Assembly: GCF_001890925.1 (NCBI RefSeq)
Contig: NZ_MLCB01000090.1
Span: 1-49,825, forward strand
Reading direction: 5' to 3'
DNA length: 49,825 bases
Source: Planktotalea frisia
GTDB lineage: Bacteria; Pseudomonadota; Alphaproteobacteria; Rhodobacterales; Rhodobacteraceae
Shown: positions 35,523-42,601 of the stretch, one piece after another
How the letters are laid out: each line of letters begins with the position of its first letter
Numbering within the stretch: position 1 is the stretch's first letter
Program-made: the position numbers and the translations under genes
Notes under the pieces: generated by a model
What the model saw: only the letters and a program-made list of their open reading frames with translations
Databases searched by the model: none
What the model was told of the DNA's origin: nothing

Positions 35523-35686
35523 TGTTGATCGAACGTAATGCCCTGAGCAAAGACACCGCCCAAACCGCCGCAAAGCTGCGTGACAAGTGTTTGGGATGTC
35601 ACGATTGTGCTGGCCCGTGTCGTATGTTGATGGAACTGAGCGTCTTGCCCGAAATCTTGCTCGGCTCATCGGAGCTACATTCGTGA
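35523..35686 (+). CDS. 54-residue four-cysteine protein coupled to boxA
   Basis: A small gene between boxB and boxA. The ATG at 35523 has a strong GGGAGAG ribosome-binding site, and the stop TGA overlaps the GTG start of boxA (GTGA), which implies translational coupling. The product is 54 residues with Cys23, Cys26, Cys29 and Cys33 (CLGCHDCAGPC), the CxxCxxCxxxC spacing of a [4Fe-4S] ferredoxin loop, though no proline follows the last cysteine. The C-terminal part is hydrophobic and leucine-rich. It could bind an iron-sulfur cluster or zinc and serve BoxAB electron transfer or assembly. I do not recognise a named family. Confidence 0.72.
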
Positions 35687-36891
35687 ACGCCCCTTTCAAG
35701 CAGCATGTAATCGACCCTGAAATCTGCATTCGTTGCTATACTTGCGAAATGACCTGTCCAGAACAAGCGATTGAGCACAACGATGACAACGTCGTGGTTG
35801 ATGCGTCCAAGTGCAACTTCTGTATGGATTGCATTCCTGTGTGTCCCACTGGTTCAATTGATGAGTGGCGCGTTGTGGGCAGCAAGGACGAAGCGTATTC
35901 GCTTGAGGACCAGTACAGCTGGGAAGAATTACCTGAGCAGGGCGAAGTTGTCGTGTCGGAGACAAGCGCCAAAGGGGGTGCGCAAACGGATGAGATTGAT
36001 CCTGTCGCTGTGCTTCTAGCTGAAGCACAGAAAGGCGCTGGCGGTAAGGCCAAAGCGCCTGCGACGGCTGCGAAGCCGACGATCAATCTCTATAATCTTG
36101 GCAACCCTGTTGAGGCTGTCGTGCAAGGCAATTACCGTATCACCAGTGAAAGCTCTGATGCGGACACGCGCCACATTATTTTAGAATTTCAGGGCAAACC
36201 GTTCCCTGTTTTAGAGGGTCAATCCGTCGGCATCATTGCACCCGGAACAGATGCACAAGGCAAAGCGCATCTGCCGCGCCTTTACTCAGTGTCCAGTCCG
36301 CGCGATGGCGAGCGTGCAGGGTATCACAACGTCTCGCTCACAGTGAAACGTGAAGAGGGTGGCGTGTGTTCGAACTATCTTTGTGACCTTGAGAAGGGTG
36401 CCAAGATTAATGTTACGGGCCCGTTTGGCGCGACTTTCTTGTTGCCCTCTGATCCCGATGCGCGCCTTTTGATGATCTGCACCGGCACAGGCGCGGCCCC
36501 GATGCGCGCGTTCACAATGGCGCGGCAACGCGCGGTGGGCGAAAAGTCTGGCGGCATGGTCATGTTCTTTGGTGCGCGCACACCTGATAGCTTGCCGTAC
36601 TTTGGACCGCTTAACAAAGTGCCAAGCGATTTGTTGCAAAAGCATCTTGTGTATAGCCGCTTGCCCGATCAGCCCAAAGAATACGTTCAAGACCGCATGC
36701 TGGTGGAACAAGACCTTGTGGCAGAGATGCTGCAAGACCCAAGCACCTACATCTATATTTGTGGGATGAAAGAGATGGAAGACGGCGTCGAACGTGCTTT
36801 CACCAACATCGCTGAATCGATGGGTGAGCAATGGACGGCCCTGAGCGATGTGATGCGCGAAGATGGTCGTTTTCACGTGGAGACTTACTGA
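35683..36891 (+). CDS. boxA: Benzoyl-CoA 2,3-epoxidase reductase subunit BoxA
   Basis: The reductase that passes electrons from NADPH to BoxB. The 402-residue protein begins at a GTG, giving VNAPFKQHVIDPEICIRC, a typical BoxA opening. Two [4Fe-4S] motifs follow, CIRCYTCEMTCP and CNFCMDCIPVCP. After a linker (about 90-140), a ferredoxin-NADP reductase unit shows RLYSVSSP for FAD, GGVCSNYL, and CTGTGAAPMRAF for NADPH. The frame stays open upstream to 35587, but the four-cysteine gene occupies that DNA and the GTGA overlap supports the GTG. It overlaps the thioesterase gene by one base (TGATG). Confidence 0.94.
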   Translation: MNAPFKQHVIDPEICIRCYTCEMTCPEQAIEHNDDNVVVDASKCNFCMDCIPVCPTGSIDEWRVVGSKDEAYSLEDQYSWEELPEQGEVVVSETSAKGGAQTDEIDPVAVLLAEAQKGAGGKAKAPATAAKPTINLYNLGNPVEAVVQGNYRITSESSDADTRHIILEFQGKPFPVLEGQSVGIIAPGTDAQGKAHLPRLYSVSSPRDGERAGYHNVSLTVKREEGGVCSNYLCDLEKGAKINVTGPFGATFLLPSDPDARLLMICTGTGAAPMRAFTMARQRAVGEKSGGMVMFFGARTPDSLPYFGPLNKVPSDLLQKHLVYSRLPDQPKEYVQDRMLVEQDLVAEMLQDPSTYIYICGMKEMEDGVERAFTNIAESMGEQWTALSDVMREDGRFHVETY

Positions 36892-37334
36892 TGGAACCAC
36901 GTCCGACAGAAACTTTCGAACATATGGTACGCATAGGTTGGGGCGACTGTGATCCTGCGAAAATCGCGTATACTGGGCGCCTGCCGTGGTTCGCTTTGGA
37001 GGCGATCAACGCATGGTGGGAAGACAAGCTCGGCGGTGACGGTTGGTTCCAGATGGAGCTGGATCGCAATGTTGGCACGCCTTTCGTACGTCTTGAGATG
37101 GACTTTGCCTTTCCCGTCACGCCGCGCCACCGCCTGATCTGCCATGTTTGGCCTGTCAAGCTGGGCGAGACGTCGATCACCTTCCGCGTCGATGGTCTAC
37201 AGGATGGCAAGCTGTGCTTTTCCACACGCACGGTCAGTGTTTTCATCGTGGCGGATCAGTTCAAAAAGCAATCCCCGCCCGAAGACATTCGCCGCGCAGT
37301 CGAAGCGCATATTCCTGCGGGTGATGCTGGTTAA
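36891..37334 (+). CDS. 4HBT-family acyl-CoA thioesterase of the box locus
   Basis: A 147-residue hot-dog thioesterase. The 4HBT active-site segment is GWGDCDPAKIAYTGRLPWF (about 16-34) with the catalytic aspartate. Box clusters often include such an enzyme, thought to hydrolyse dead-end CoA esters or tune the benzoyl-CoA level. The ATG overlaps the boxA stop by one base, and its own stop overlaps the boxR start (TAATG), so it is in the middle of a tightly packed operon. Confidence 0.88.
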   Translation: MEPRPTETFEHMVRIGWGDCDPAKIAYTGRLPWFALEAINAWWEDKLGGDGWFQMELDRNVGTPFVRLEMDFAFPVTPRHRLICHVWPVKLGETSITFRVDGLQDGKLCFSTRTVSVFIVADQFKKQSPPEDIRRAVEAHIPAGDAG

Positions 37335-38227
37335 TGCTAAAAGAGGCGCAAAAGCCGAGCGAAAAAGCGTTAAGCTTGATCCAACTTGTTGGGACGCAAG
37401 TGCGTGCCGCGCGCACGGGTGTAGGTTTTTCGCGCCGCGAGTTAGCGGAGCGCTCTGGCGTGTCGATGCGCTATCTCGCGCAGCTTGAGGGCGGTGAGGG
37501 GAATATTTCGATTGGCTTGTTGCAACAGGTTGCCACTGCTTTGGAACTGCCGATTGAAGCGCTGATCACAGAGACAACCTCGCAGACCGCAGAATTGCGC
37601 CACGTCACAGCACTTTATCAAAAGGCGGACGTTGCGACGCGCGCGCGCGCGCTTCAGGTGCTGGATCCTACACGCGAACGTAAATCCAAGGCAGAGCGTA
37701 TCTGTCTCATTGGGCTGCGAGGGGCTGGCAAATCCACCTTGGGCGCGCTCTTGGCTTCTGATTTAGGGGTGCCGTTTCTAGAGCTCAACACAGAGATCGA
37801 AGCGCGAATTGGTGTGCCAGTCAGAGAGATCATCGCTCTCTATGGCGAAGACGGTTATCGCCAGATCGAAGCCGAAACGCTCAACAAGATCATTGCAACG
37901 CATGAACGTTTGGTCTTGGCTGTCGCAGGTGGCATCGTCTCTTCGCCGCAAACATTTGATAATGTTCTGACAGATTTCCACACAATCTGGATCAAGGCGC
38001 AACCGTCCGAGCATATGGACCGTGTACGCGCACAAGGCGACTTGCGCCCCATGGCGGGTAACCCGCAAGCCATGGAACAATTGCGCCAGATCTTGAAAAC
38101 ACGCGAACGCCACTATGCCAAAGCAAGCTATCAATTGGATACCAGCGGGCAGAATATCCAAACGTCACGCGCGGAACTGAACGCTTTGTTGAAAGCGCAC
38201 AACATCTCAAAATCACACAAGATTTAA
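37334..38227 (+). CDS. boxR: BoxR-type regulator: HTH fused to shikimate-kinase-like domain
   Basis: A 297-residue BzdR/BoxR-family repressor. The N-terminal XRE helix-turn-helix is GFSRRELAERSGVSMRYLA (about 31-49). A linker (about 80-120) joins it to a shikimate-kinase-like domain with Walker A GLRGAGKST (127-135). In Azoarcus and related bacteria the second domain senses benzoyl-CoA and releases DNA. The gene lies inside the box operon (TAATG overlap with the thioesterase), so it is expected to control its own operon. The kinase-like fold is a sensor; enzymatic activity is unlikely. Confidence 0.94.
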   Translation: MLKEAQKPSEKALSLIQLVGTQVRAARTGVGFSRRELAERSGVSMRYLAQLEGGEGNISIGLLQQVATALELPIEALITETTSQTAELRHVTALYQKADVATRARALQVLDPTRERKSKAERICLIGLRGAGKSTLGALLASDLGVPFLELNTEIEARIGVPVREIIALYGEDGYRQIEAETLNKIIATHERLVLAVAGGIVSSPQTFDNVLTDFHTIWIKAQPSEHMDRVRAQGDLRPMAGNPQAMEQLRQILKTRERHYAKASYQLDTSGQNIQTSRAELNALLKAHNISKSHKI

Positions 38228-38247
38228 GAAAAACAGGGGAACGCGCC

Positions 38248-40314
38248 ATGAGCGTCACGAAACGCAACGAAGCCGATGTGGGCTATGTAGAAATCGATAA
38301 CCCGCCTGTGAACGCGATTGGGCAATCGGTGCGTCAAGGTTTGCTCGATGCCGTGCGCTGGGCGGAAGAGTTGCATTTGACCCGTGTTATTCTAAGCGGA
38401 AAGGGACGCGCATTCGCGGCTGGTGCCGATGCGCGCGAGTTTGATAGTGCGCCGCTTGAACCGCATTTGCCTGACGTTCTGAACGCGATTGACGAGAGCT
38501 TCGTTCCCTGGATCGCCGCGATTGATGGGGTTGCCCTTGGGGGCGGCGCAGAAGTTGCGATGGCGTGCCGGATGCGGATCATGTCGCCCAAATCACAAAT
38601 TGGGATGCCCGAAGTGACGCTTGGTGTGATCCCCGGCGCGGGTGGTACGCAACGCTTGCCGCGTTTGGTTGGCTTGGCAAAAGCGCTTGATATGATCAGC
38701 CTTGGGAAGCCTCTGAATGCTGCTGACGCGTTGGCGGCAAAACTGACCCACACGGTCGAGGATGATCCGGTGGAAGAGGCTTATATGGTCAACACCGAAG
38801 AGCTCGGATGCATTGTCCCGACATGGGAATTGCCCGCACCTGAGCATGACAAAGAACTACTCGCGAATGCACGCGCAACCATTGCGAAGAAAAGCCCGAA
38901 CCAGATCGCGCCAAACCGTGCGATTGATGTGATCGAGGCTGGATTGTCGATCCCGTTCCATGACGCTTTGCCGATTGAACGCGCCGCCTTTCTAGAGTTG
39001 AAAATAGGTGATCAAGCACGTGCGCTGCGCCATATCTTCTTTGCTGAGCGCGCGGCTAAGATGCCGGAGACGATCAAAGCTGATCCTGTCGCTCTGGATC
39101 ACATCGCTGTTGTTGGTGGTGGGACTATGGGGGCTGGCATTGCTTATGCTTTGCTGAATGCAGGGCTTCGTGCGACGATTTTGGAGACGGATGAAGACGG
39201 CGTCGCACGGGCGCTGACCAATGTTGAAAAGGTCATCGACGCCAGCTTGAAGCGAGGTTTGATCAGCGATGCGCGTGCGCAAGATCACCGTGCGCGGTTC
39301 AACGCGACGACAGATTATACGACTGTCGGCGACGCGATGCTTGCCATTGAGGCTGCCTTTGAAAGCATGGAGGTGAAAAAGGATGTCTTTGCCAAATTGG
39401 CGATGACACTGCCCAAAGAGGCGATCTTGGCGACCAATACCTCTTACCTTGATATCAACGAGCTTGCCGCAACTTTGCCGGATCCGTCTCGCGTGATTGG
39501 CCTGCACTTCTTTGCGCCTGCGCATATCATGAAACTGCTTGAGATTGTGCGCGGTGATAAAACCAGTGATGCGGCAATCGCTACAGGTTTCGCACTTGGC
39601 AAGGCGCTGCGCAAAATTCCGGTGCTTGCAGGTGTCTGTGACGGTTTTATCGGTAACCGCATTCTGGCGCGTTATCGTGAGGCGGCGGATACAGTCTTTA
39701 TGGATGGCTCAAGCCCTTGGGAAGTAGACGAGGCGATGGAAGCGCTCGGCTACGCAATGGGCCCATATGAGGCGCAAGACCTATCCGGCCTTGATATCGC
39801 ACATGCCAATCGGCGCCGTCAGGACGCGACGCGTGATCCTAACCGTCGCTATATTCCGATTGCGGACCGTATGGTCGAGTTGGGCAAGCTGGGTAGAAAA
39901 ACAGGCGCGGGTTGGTATCGTTATCCGGGTGGCAATGGCAAAGTCGATGATCCAATTGTCGCCGACCTTGCGATCGAGGAATCTCACTTGGCAAAGCGTG
40001 AGCGCACCGACTATTCGGGCGAGCAAATAACAGAGCGCCTCGTGCTTGCGATGATCAACGAAGCGGCTGACATCCTCGATGAAGGTATCGCGCACAACGC
40101 GCGCGACATCGATCTGGTAACGGTGTTCGGCTATGGTTTCCCACGTTGGCGCGGCGGTTTGATGCACTATGCGGATACGCTTGGCGCTAAGGCGATTGTC
40201 GCGCGTTTACGCGAGTTGAGCCAAGAAGATGCCGTCGCTTGGAAAGTCTCGCCCCTTCTTGAGCGTTGCGCAGAGACTGGTATCAAACTTGCGGACGCTG
40301 CCCCGAGTAAGTGA
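38248..40314 (+). CDS. Fused enoyl-CoA hydratase/3-hydroxyacyl-CoA dehydrogenase
   Basis: A 688-residue bifunctional beta-oxidation enzyme. The N-terminal crotonase domain (about 1-190) has GRAFAAGADAREF and DGVALGGGAEVAMACRMR, with PEVTLGVIPGAGGTQRLPR as the active-site glutamate region. The dehydrogenase domain starts near 288 with the NAD motif VVGGGTMGAGIAY, continues with GLHFFAPAHIMKLLEIV and VLAGVCDGFIGNRI, and ends in a second 3HCDH domain. It would process dehydroadipyl-CoA-type intermediates from BoxC toward acetyl- and succinyl-CoA. It follows boxR by 20 bases. A thiolase is not present nearby. Confidence 0.92.
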   Translation: MSVTKRNEADVGYVEIDNPPVNAIGQSVRQGLLDAVRWAEELHLTRVILSGKGRAFAAGADAREFDSAPLEPHLPDVLNAIDESFVPWIAAIDGVALGGGAEVAMACRMRIMSPKSQIGMPEVTLGVIPGAGGTQRLPRLVGLAKALDMISLGKPLNAADALAAKLTHTVEDDPVEEAYMVNTEELGCIVPTWELPAPEHDKELLANARATIAKKSPNQIAPNRAIDVIEAGLSIPFHDALPIERAAFLELKIGDQARALRHIFFAERAAKMPETIKADPVALDHIAVVGGGTMGAGIAYALLNAGLRATILETDEDGVARALTNVEKVIDASLKRGLISDARAQDHRARFNATTDYTTVGDAMLAIEAAFESMEVKKDVFAKLAMTLPKEAILATNTSYLDINELAATLPDPSRVIGLHFFAPAHIMKLLEIVRGDKTSDAAIATGFALGKALRKIPVLAGVCDGFIGNRILARYREAADTVFMDGSSPWEVDEAMEALGYAMGPYEAQDLSGLDIAHANRRRQDATRDPNRRYIPIADRMVELGKLGRKTGAGWYRYPGGNGKVDDPIVADLAIEESHLAKRERTDYSGEQITERLVLAMINEAADILDEGIAHNARDIDLVTVFGYGFPRWRGGLMHYADTLGAKAIVARLRELSQEDAVAWKVSPLLERCAETGIKLADAAPSK

Positions 40315-40318
40315 TCGG

Positions 40319-40546
40319 CTACCAATTCCGGCAATAGTCCGGTGCCGCATCTAGCTGCGTATGCGTTGCCTGAAGTGATTTGCAAGCATCATGATGCTTG
40401 CAGGTCGCGCACTTCAGAACAGCTGAGCGGAGCGCGATTGCGTCTACTTCTGGGTTTGCCGAGACAGTGCGTCCCGTTTCAATGCCGAGACGCTCAGCCA
40501 TGCCAAGCGTCAGGCCAAAGCTCTCATCAATTTTCTTCATGAACAT
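40319..40546 (-). CDS. DUF6455-like small cysteine-containing protein
   Basis: A 75-residue protein with MAERLGIE near the N-terminus and a C-terminal cysteine cluster: CATCKHHDAC, then DYCRN. The layout matches the small DUF6455 family of Rhodobacterales, whose function is unknown. Starts at 40546 or 40540 are both possible. It converges on the fused beta-oxidation gene and is divergent from mobA, with two candidate MarR sites in the 167-base gap. A 22-bp perfect palindrome lies within the codons for CKHHDAC. Confidence 0.72.
   Translation of the reverse strand: MFMKKIDESFGLTLGMAERLGIETGRTVSANPEVDAIALRSAVLKCATCKHHDACKSLQATHTQLDAAPDYCRNW
40381..40402. repeat. 22-bp perfect palindrome inside the DUF6455-like gene
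   Basis: TGCAAGCATCA is followed directly by its exact reverse complement TGATGCTTGCA. It is 66 bases downstream of the box operon's last stop codon. It could act as a hairpin stopping the converging transcript, or as a protein site; no T-run follows. It may also be a chance result of the His-rich codons. Confidence 0.45.
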
Positions 40547-40630
40547 TGCGTGTCTCCCGTTGCAAAGGTCTTCTTTGTTTAACGCATTCAAAAACGCGGG
40601 CTTTGATGTAAATCAACTCAGCGATGAAAA

Positions 40631-40646
40631 ATAAGGTGCATACTTA
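40631..40646. promoter_or_regulatory. Candidate MarR site B (mobA promoter, distal)
   Basis: Contains TGCATACTTA at 40637-40646, identical to the half-site in front of marR. The left half (ATAAGG) is one base out of register with the palindrome. It lies 68 bases upstream of the mobA start. Confidence 0.45.
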
Positions 40647-40678
40647 CTATATTGACAGAGCTTGATGACTTCCGCATA

Positions 40679-40694
40679 TTAGTGTGCATACTTA
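40679..40694. promoter_or_regulatory. Candidate MarR site C (mobA promoter, proximal)
   Basis: TTAGTGTGCATACTTA is a near-palindrome and agrees with the TRAP-promoter site at 13 of 16 positions. It ends 19 bases before the mobA ATG and 48 bases after site B, next to the AAGGAG ribosome-binding site, a position fit for repression. Confidence 0.55.
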
Positions 40695-40713
40695 TCAGTA
40701 AAGGAGCATCTTT

Positions 40714-42582
40714 ATGCAGTACCACTTGAACGGGTTTTGCGCTGGTGATCCTTCGATAAGTAAATCGCTTTCAGATAGGCAGATGGCGTCTCAAAATGTG
40801 GATGTCTTGATCGTTGGCTGCGGGCCTGCGGGTCTTACTCTTGCGGCGCAACTATCGGCGTTTGCAGAAATTAAAACGATGATCACTGATCGCAAAGCTG
40901 GTCCGCTCGAGGTTGGGCAAGCTGATGGAATTGCATGCCGCTCGGTTGAAATGTTCGAGGCGTTTGGCTTTTCCGAAAAGGTTTTGAAAGAAGCTTACTG
41001 GGTCAATGAAGTCGCCTTTTGGCGGCCCGATGACACGGGTGCAGGGCTTGCGCGCGCTGATCGTATCCAAGATGTTGAAGATGATCTCTCAGAGATGCCG
41101 CACGTCATTTTGAACCAAGCGCGCGTGCATGACTTTTATCTGGAAATCATGCGTAATTCTGCGCGGCGCTTGGAGCCTGACTATGGGCATGATCTTGTTG
41201 ATGTGACGCGCACGGATGATCTGGATTACCCAATAACCGCAAGCTTCACATGTGGTGAGGACGGCGTTCAGAAAACGGTCCGCGCAAAATACATTGTTGG
41301 GTGCGATGGTGCGCGTAGCACAGTGCGGCGCGCGATGGGGCACGCCCTTAAAGGCGAGGCAGCGCGTCAGCTTTGGGGGGTGATGGATGTGCTCGCAGTG
41401 ACGGATTTCCCTGACATCCGTTTGAAAGCGGCGATCCAGTCTGCTGAACATGGTAGCATCCTGATTATCCCACGCGAAGGCGGCTACATGGTTCGAATGT
41501 ATATCGAACTGGATGCATTGCACGGCGATGAGCGCGCGGCTGATCGGAATGTGACCTCGAACATGCTGGTTGAAAAAGCGCAAAAAATCCTGGCGCCTTA
41601 TTCACTCGATGTGAAAGAGGTGGCGTGGTGGTCCGCTTATGAGATCGGTCAGCGCGTTTGTGACGCGTTTGATGATGTGGCGCCCGACGCACGTGGCACC
41701 AAACAGCCCCGGCTGTTTATTGCGGGTGACGCGTGCCACACGCATAGCCCAAAGGCGGGGCAGGGCATGAATGTGTCTATGGCTGATACGTTTAACTTGG
41801 GCTGGAAATTAGCGGCTGTTTTGCGAGGGCATGCGGGGCCTCAGTTGCTGGATACATATTCAGACGAACGGCAGGCCAAAGCGAAGGAGCTTATTGATTT
41901 CGACAAAGACATGGCGCGTTTGTTTAGTGCGAAACCCAAAACACCTGAAGAGGCGGCACGCTTCCAGCAATACTTCAAAAAGCATGGTCGCTACACTGCC
42001 GGAGTGGAGACGCGGTATAGCGCTTCTATGCTGACAGGCTCCGGCGCGCATCAGACTTTGGCGACGGGTTATCAAACAGGGATGCGGTTTCATTCTGCGC
42101 CTGTGGTCCGGCTTGGCGACGCGAAGGCGATGCAACTTGGGCACGCGTTAAAGGCGGATGGTCGTTGGCGTTTGATGGCCTTTGCCGCTGCGCGAGACGT
42201 GGGGCAACAGGGCGGTTATATCGCGAAGATGTGCTCTGCGTTGTCGCTAAACTTATTTCCTATGTATACTCCAAAGGACGCTGACATCGACAGTGTGTTT
42301 GACCTGCGCGCCGTCTTTCAAACGCCGCATCGCGAGATGGATATTGGTGGGCTGCCTGATCTGCTTTTGCCGCGAAAAGGGGTGTATGGCTTGATCGATT
42401 ATGAAAAAGCCTTTTGCCCTGATACGACGCACGGTCAAGATATTTTCGATCTTCGCGGTATTGACCGTGCGCATGGCGCTTTGCTGATCGTGCGCCCAGA
42501 TCAATACGTCGCACAAGTTTTGCCGCTCGACGCGGTGAGCGAGGTTGAGACGTTCTTTGCTGGCTTTATGAAAGCCGCGTGA
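40714..42582 (+). CDS. mobA: 3-Hydroxybenzoate 4-monooxygenase
   Basis: A 622-residue flavin monooxygenase of the phenol hydroxylase class. It opens MQYHLNGFCAGDP, as MobA proteins do, then has the FAD motif IVGCGPAGLTLAAQL (about 33-47), the GQADGIACRSVEMFEAF segment, the DG motif GCDGARSTVRR, and FIAGDACHTHSPKAGQGMN. The C-terminal thioredoxin-like domain ends ALLIVRPDQYVAQVLPL. It converts 3-hydroxybenzoate to protocatechuate with NADPH and oxygen. AAGGAG precedes the ATG. In Comamonas mobA is repressed by a MarR protein; here two copies of the half-site found at marR lie in its promoter. All key motifs are intact. Confidence 0.9.
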   Translation: MQYHLNGFCAGDPSISKSLSDRQMASQNVDVLIVGCGPAGLTLAAQLSAFAEIKTMITDRKAGPLEVGQADGIACRSVEMFEAFGFSEKVLKEAYWVNEVAFWRPDDTGAGLARADRIQDVEDDLSEMPHVILNQARVHDFYLEIMRNSARRLEPDYGHDLVDVTRTDDLDYPITASFTCGEDGVQKTVRAKYIVGCDGARSTVRRAMGHALKGEAARQLWGVMDVLAVTDFPDIRLKAAIQSAEHGSILIIPREGGYMVRMYIELDALHGDERAADRNVTSNMLVEKAQKILAPYSLDVKEVAWWSAYEIGQRVCDAFDDVAPDARGTKQPRLFIAGDACHTHSPKAGQGMNVSMADTFNLGWKLAAVLRGHAGPQLLDTYSDERQAKAKELIDFDKDMARLFSAKPKTPEEAARFQQYFKKHGRYTAGVETRYSASMLTGSGAHQTLATGYQTGMRFHSAPVVRLGDAKAMQLGHALKADGRWRLMAFAAARDVGQQGGYIAKMCSALSLNLFPMYTPKDADIDSVFDLRAVFQTPHREMDIGGLPDLLLPRKGVYGLIDYEKAFCPDTTHGQDIFDLRGIDRAHGALLIVRPDQYVAQVLPLDAVSEVETFFAGFMKAA

Positions 42583-42594
42583 TTTCGCGGCTTT
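42571..42594. terminator. Bidirectional hairpin between mobA and the PaaZ-type gene
   Basis: AAAGCCGCG at 42571-42579 and CGCGGCTTT at 42586-42594 form a perfect nine-base stem with a six-base loop that contains the mobA stop. A-rich and T-rich ends flank it on both strands, suiting termination of both convergent transcripts. Confidence 0.7.
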
Positions 42595-42601
42595 GCTTGT
42601 C

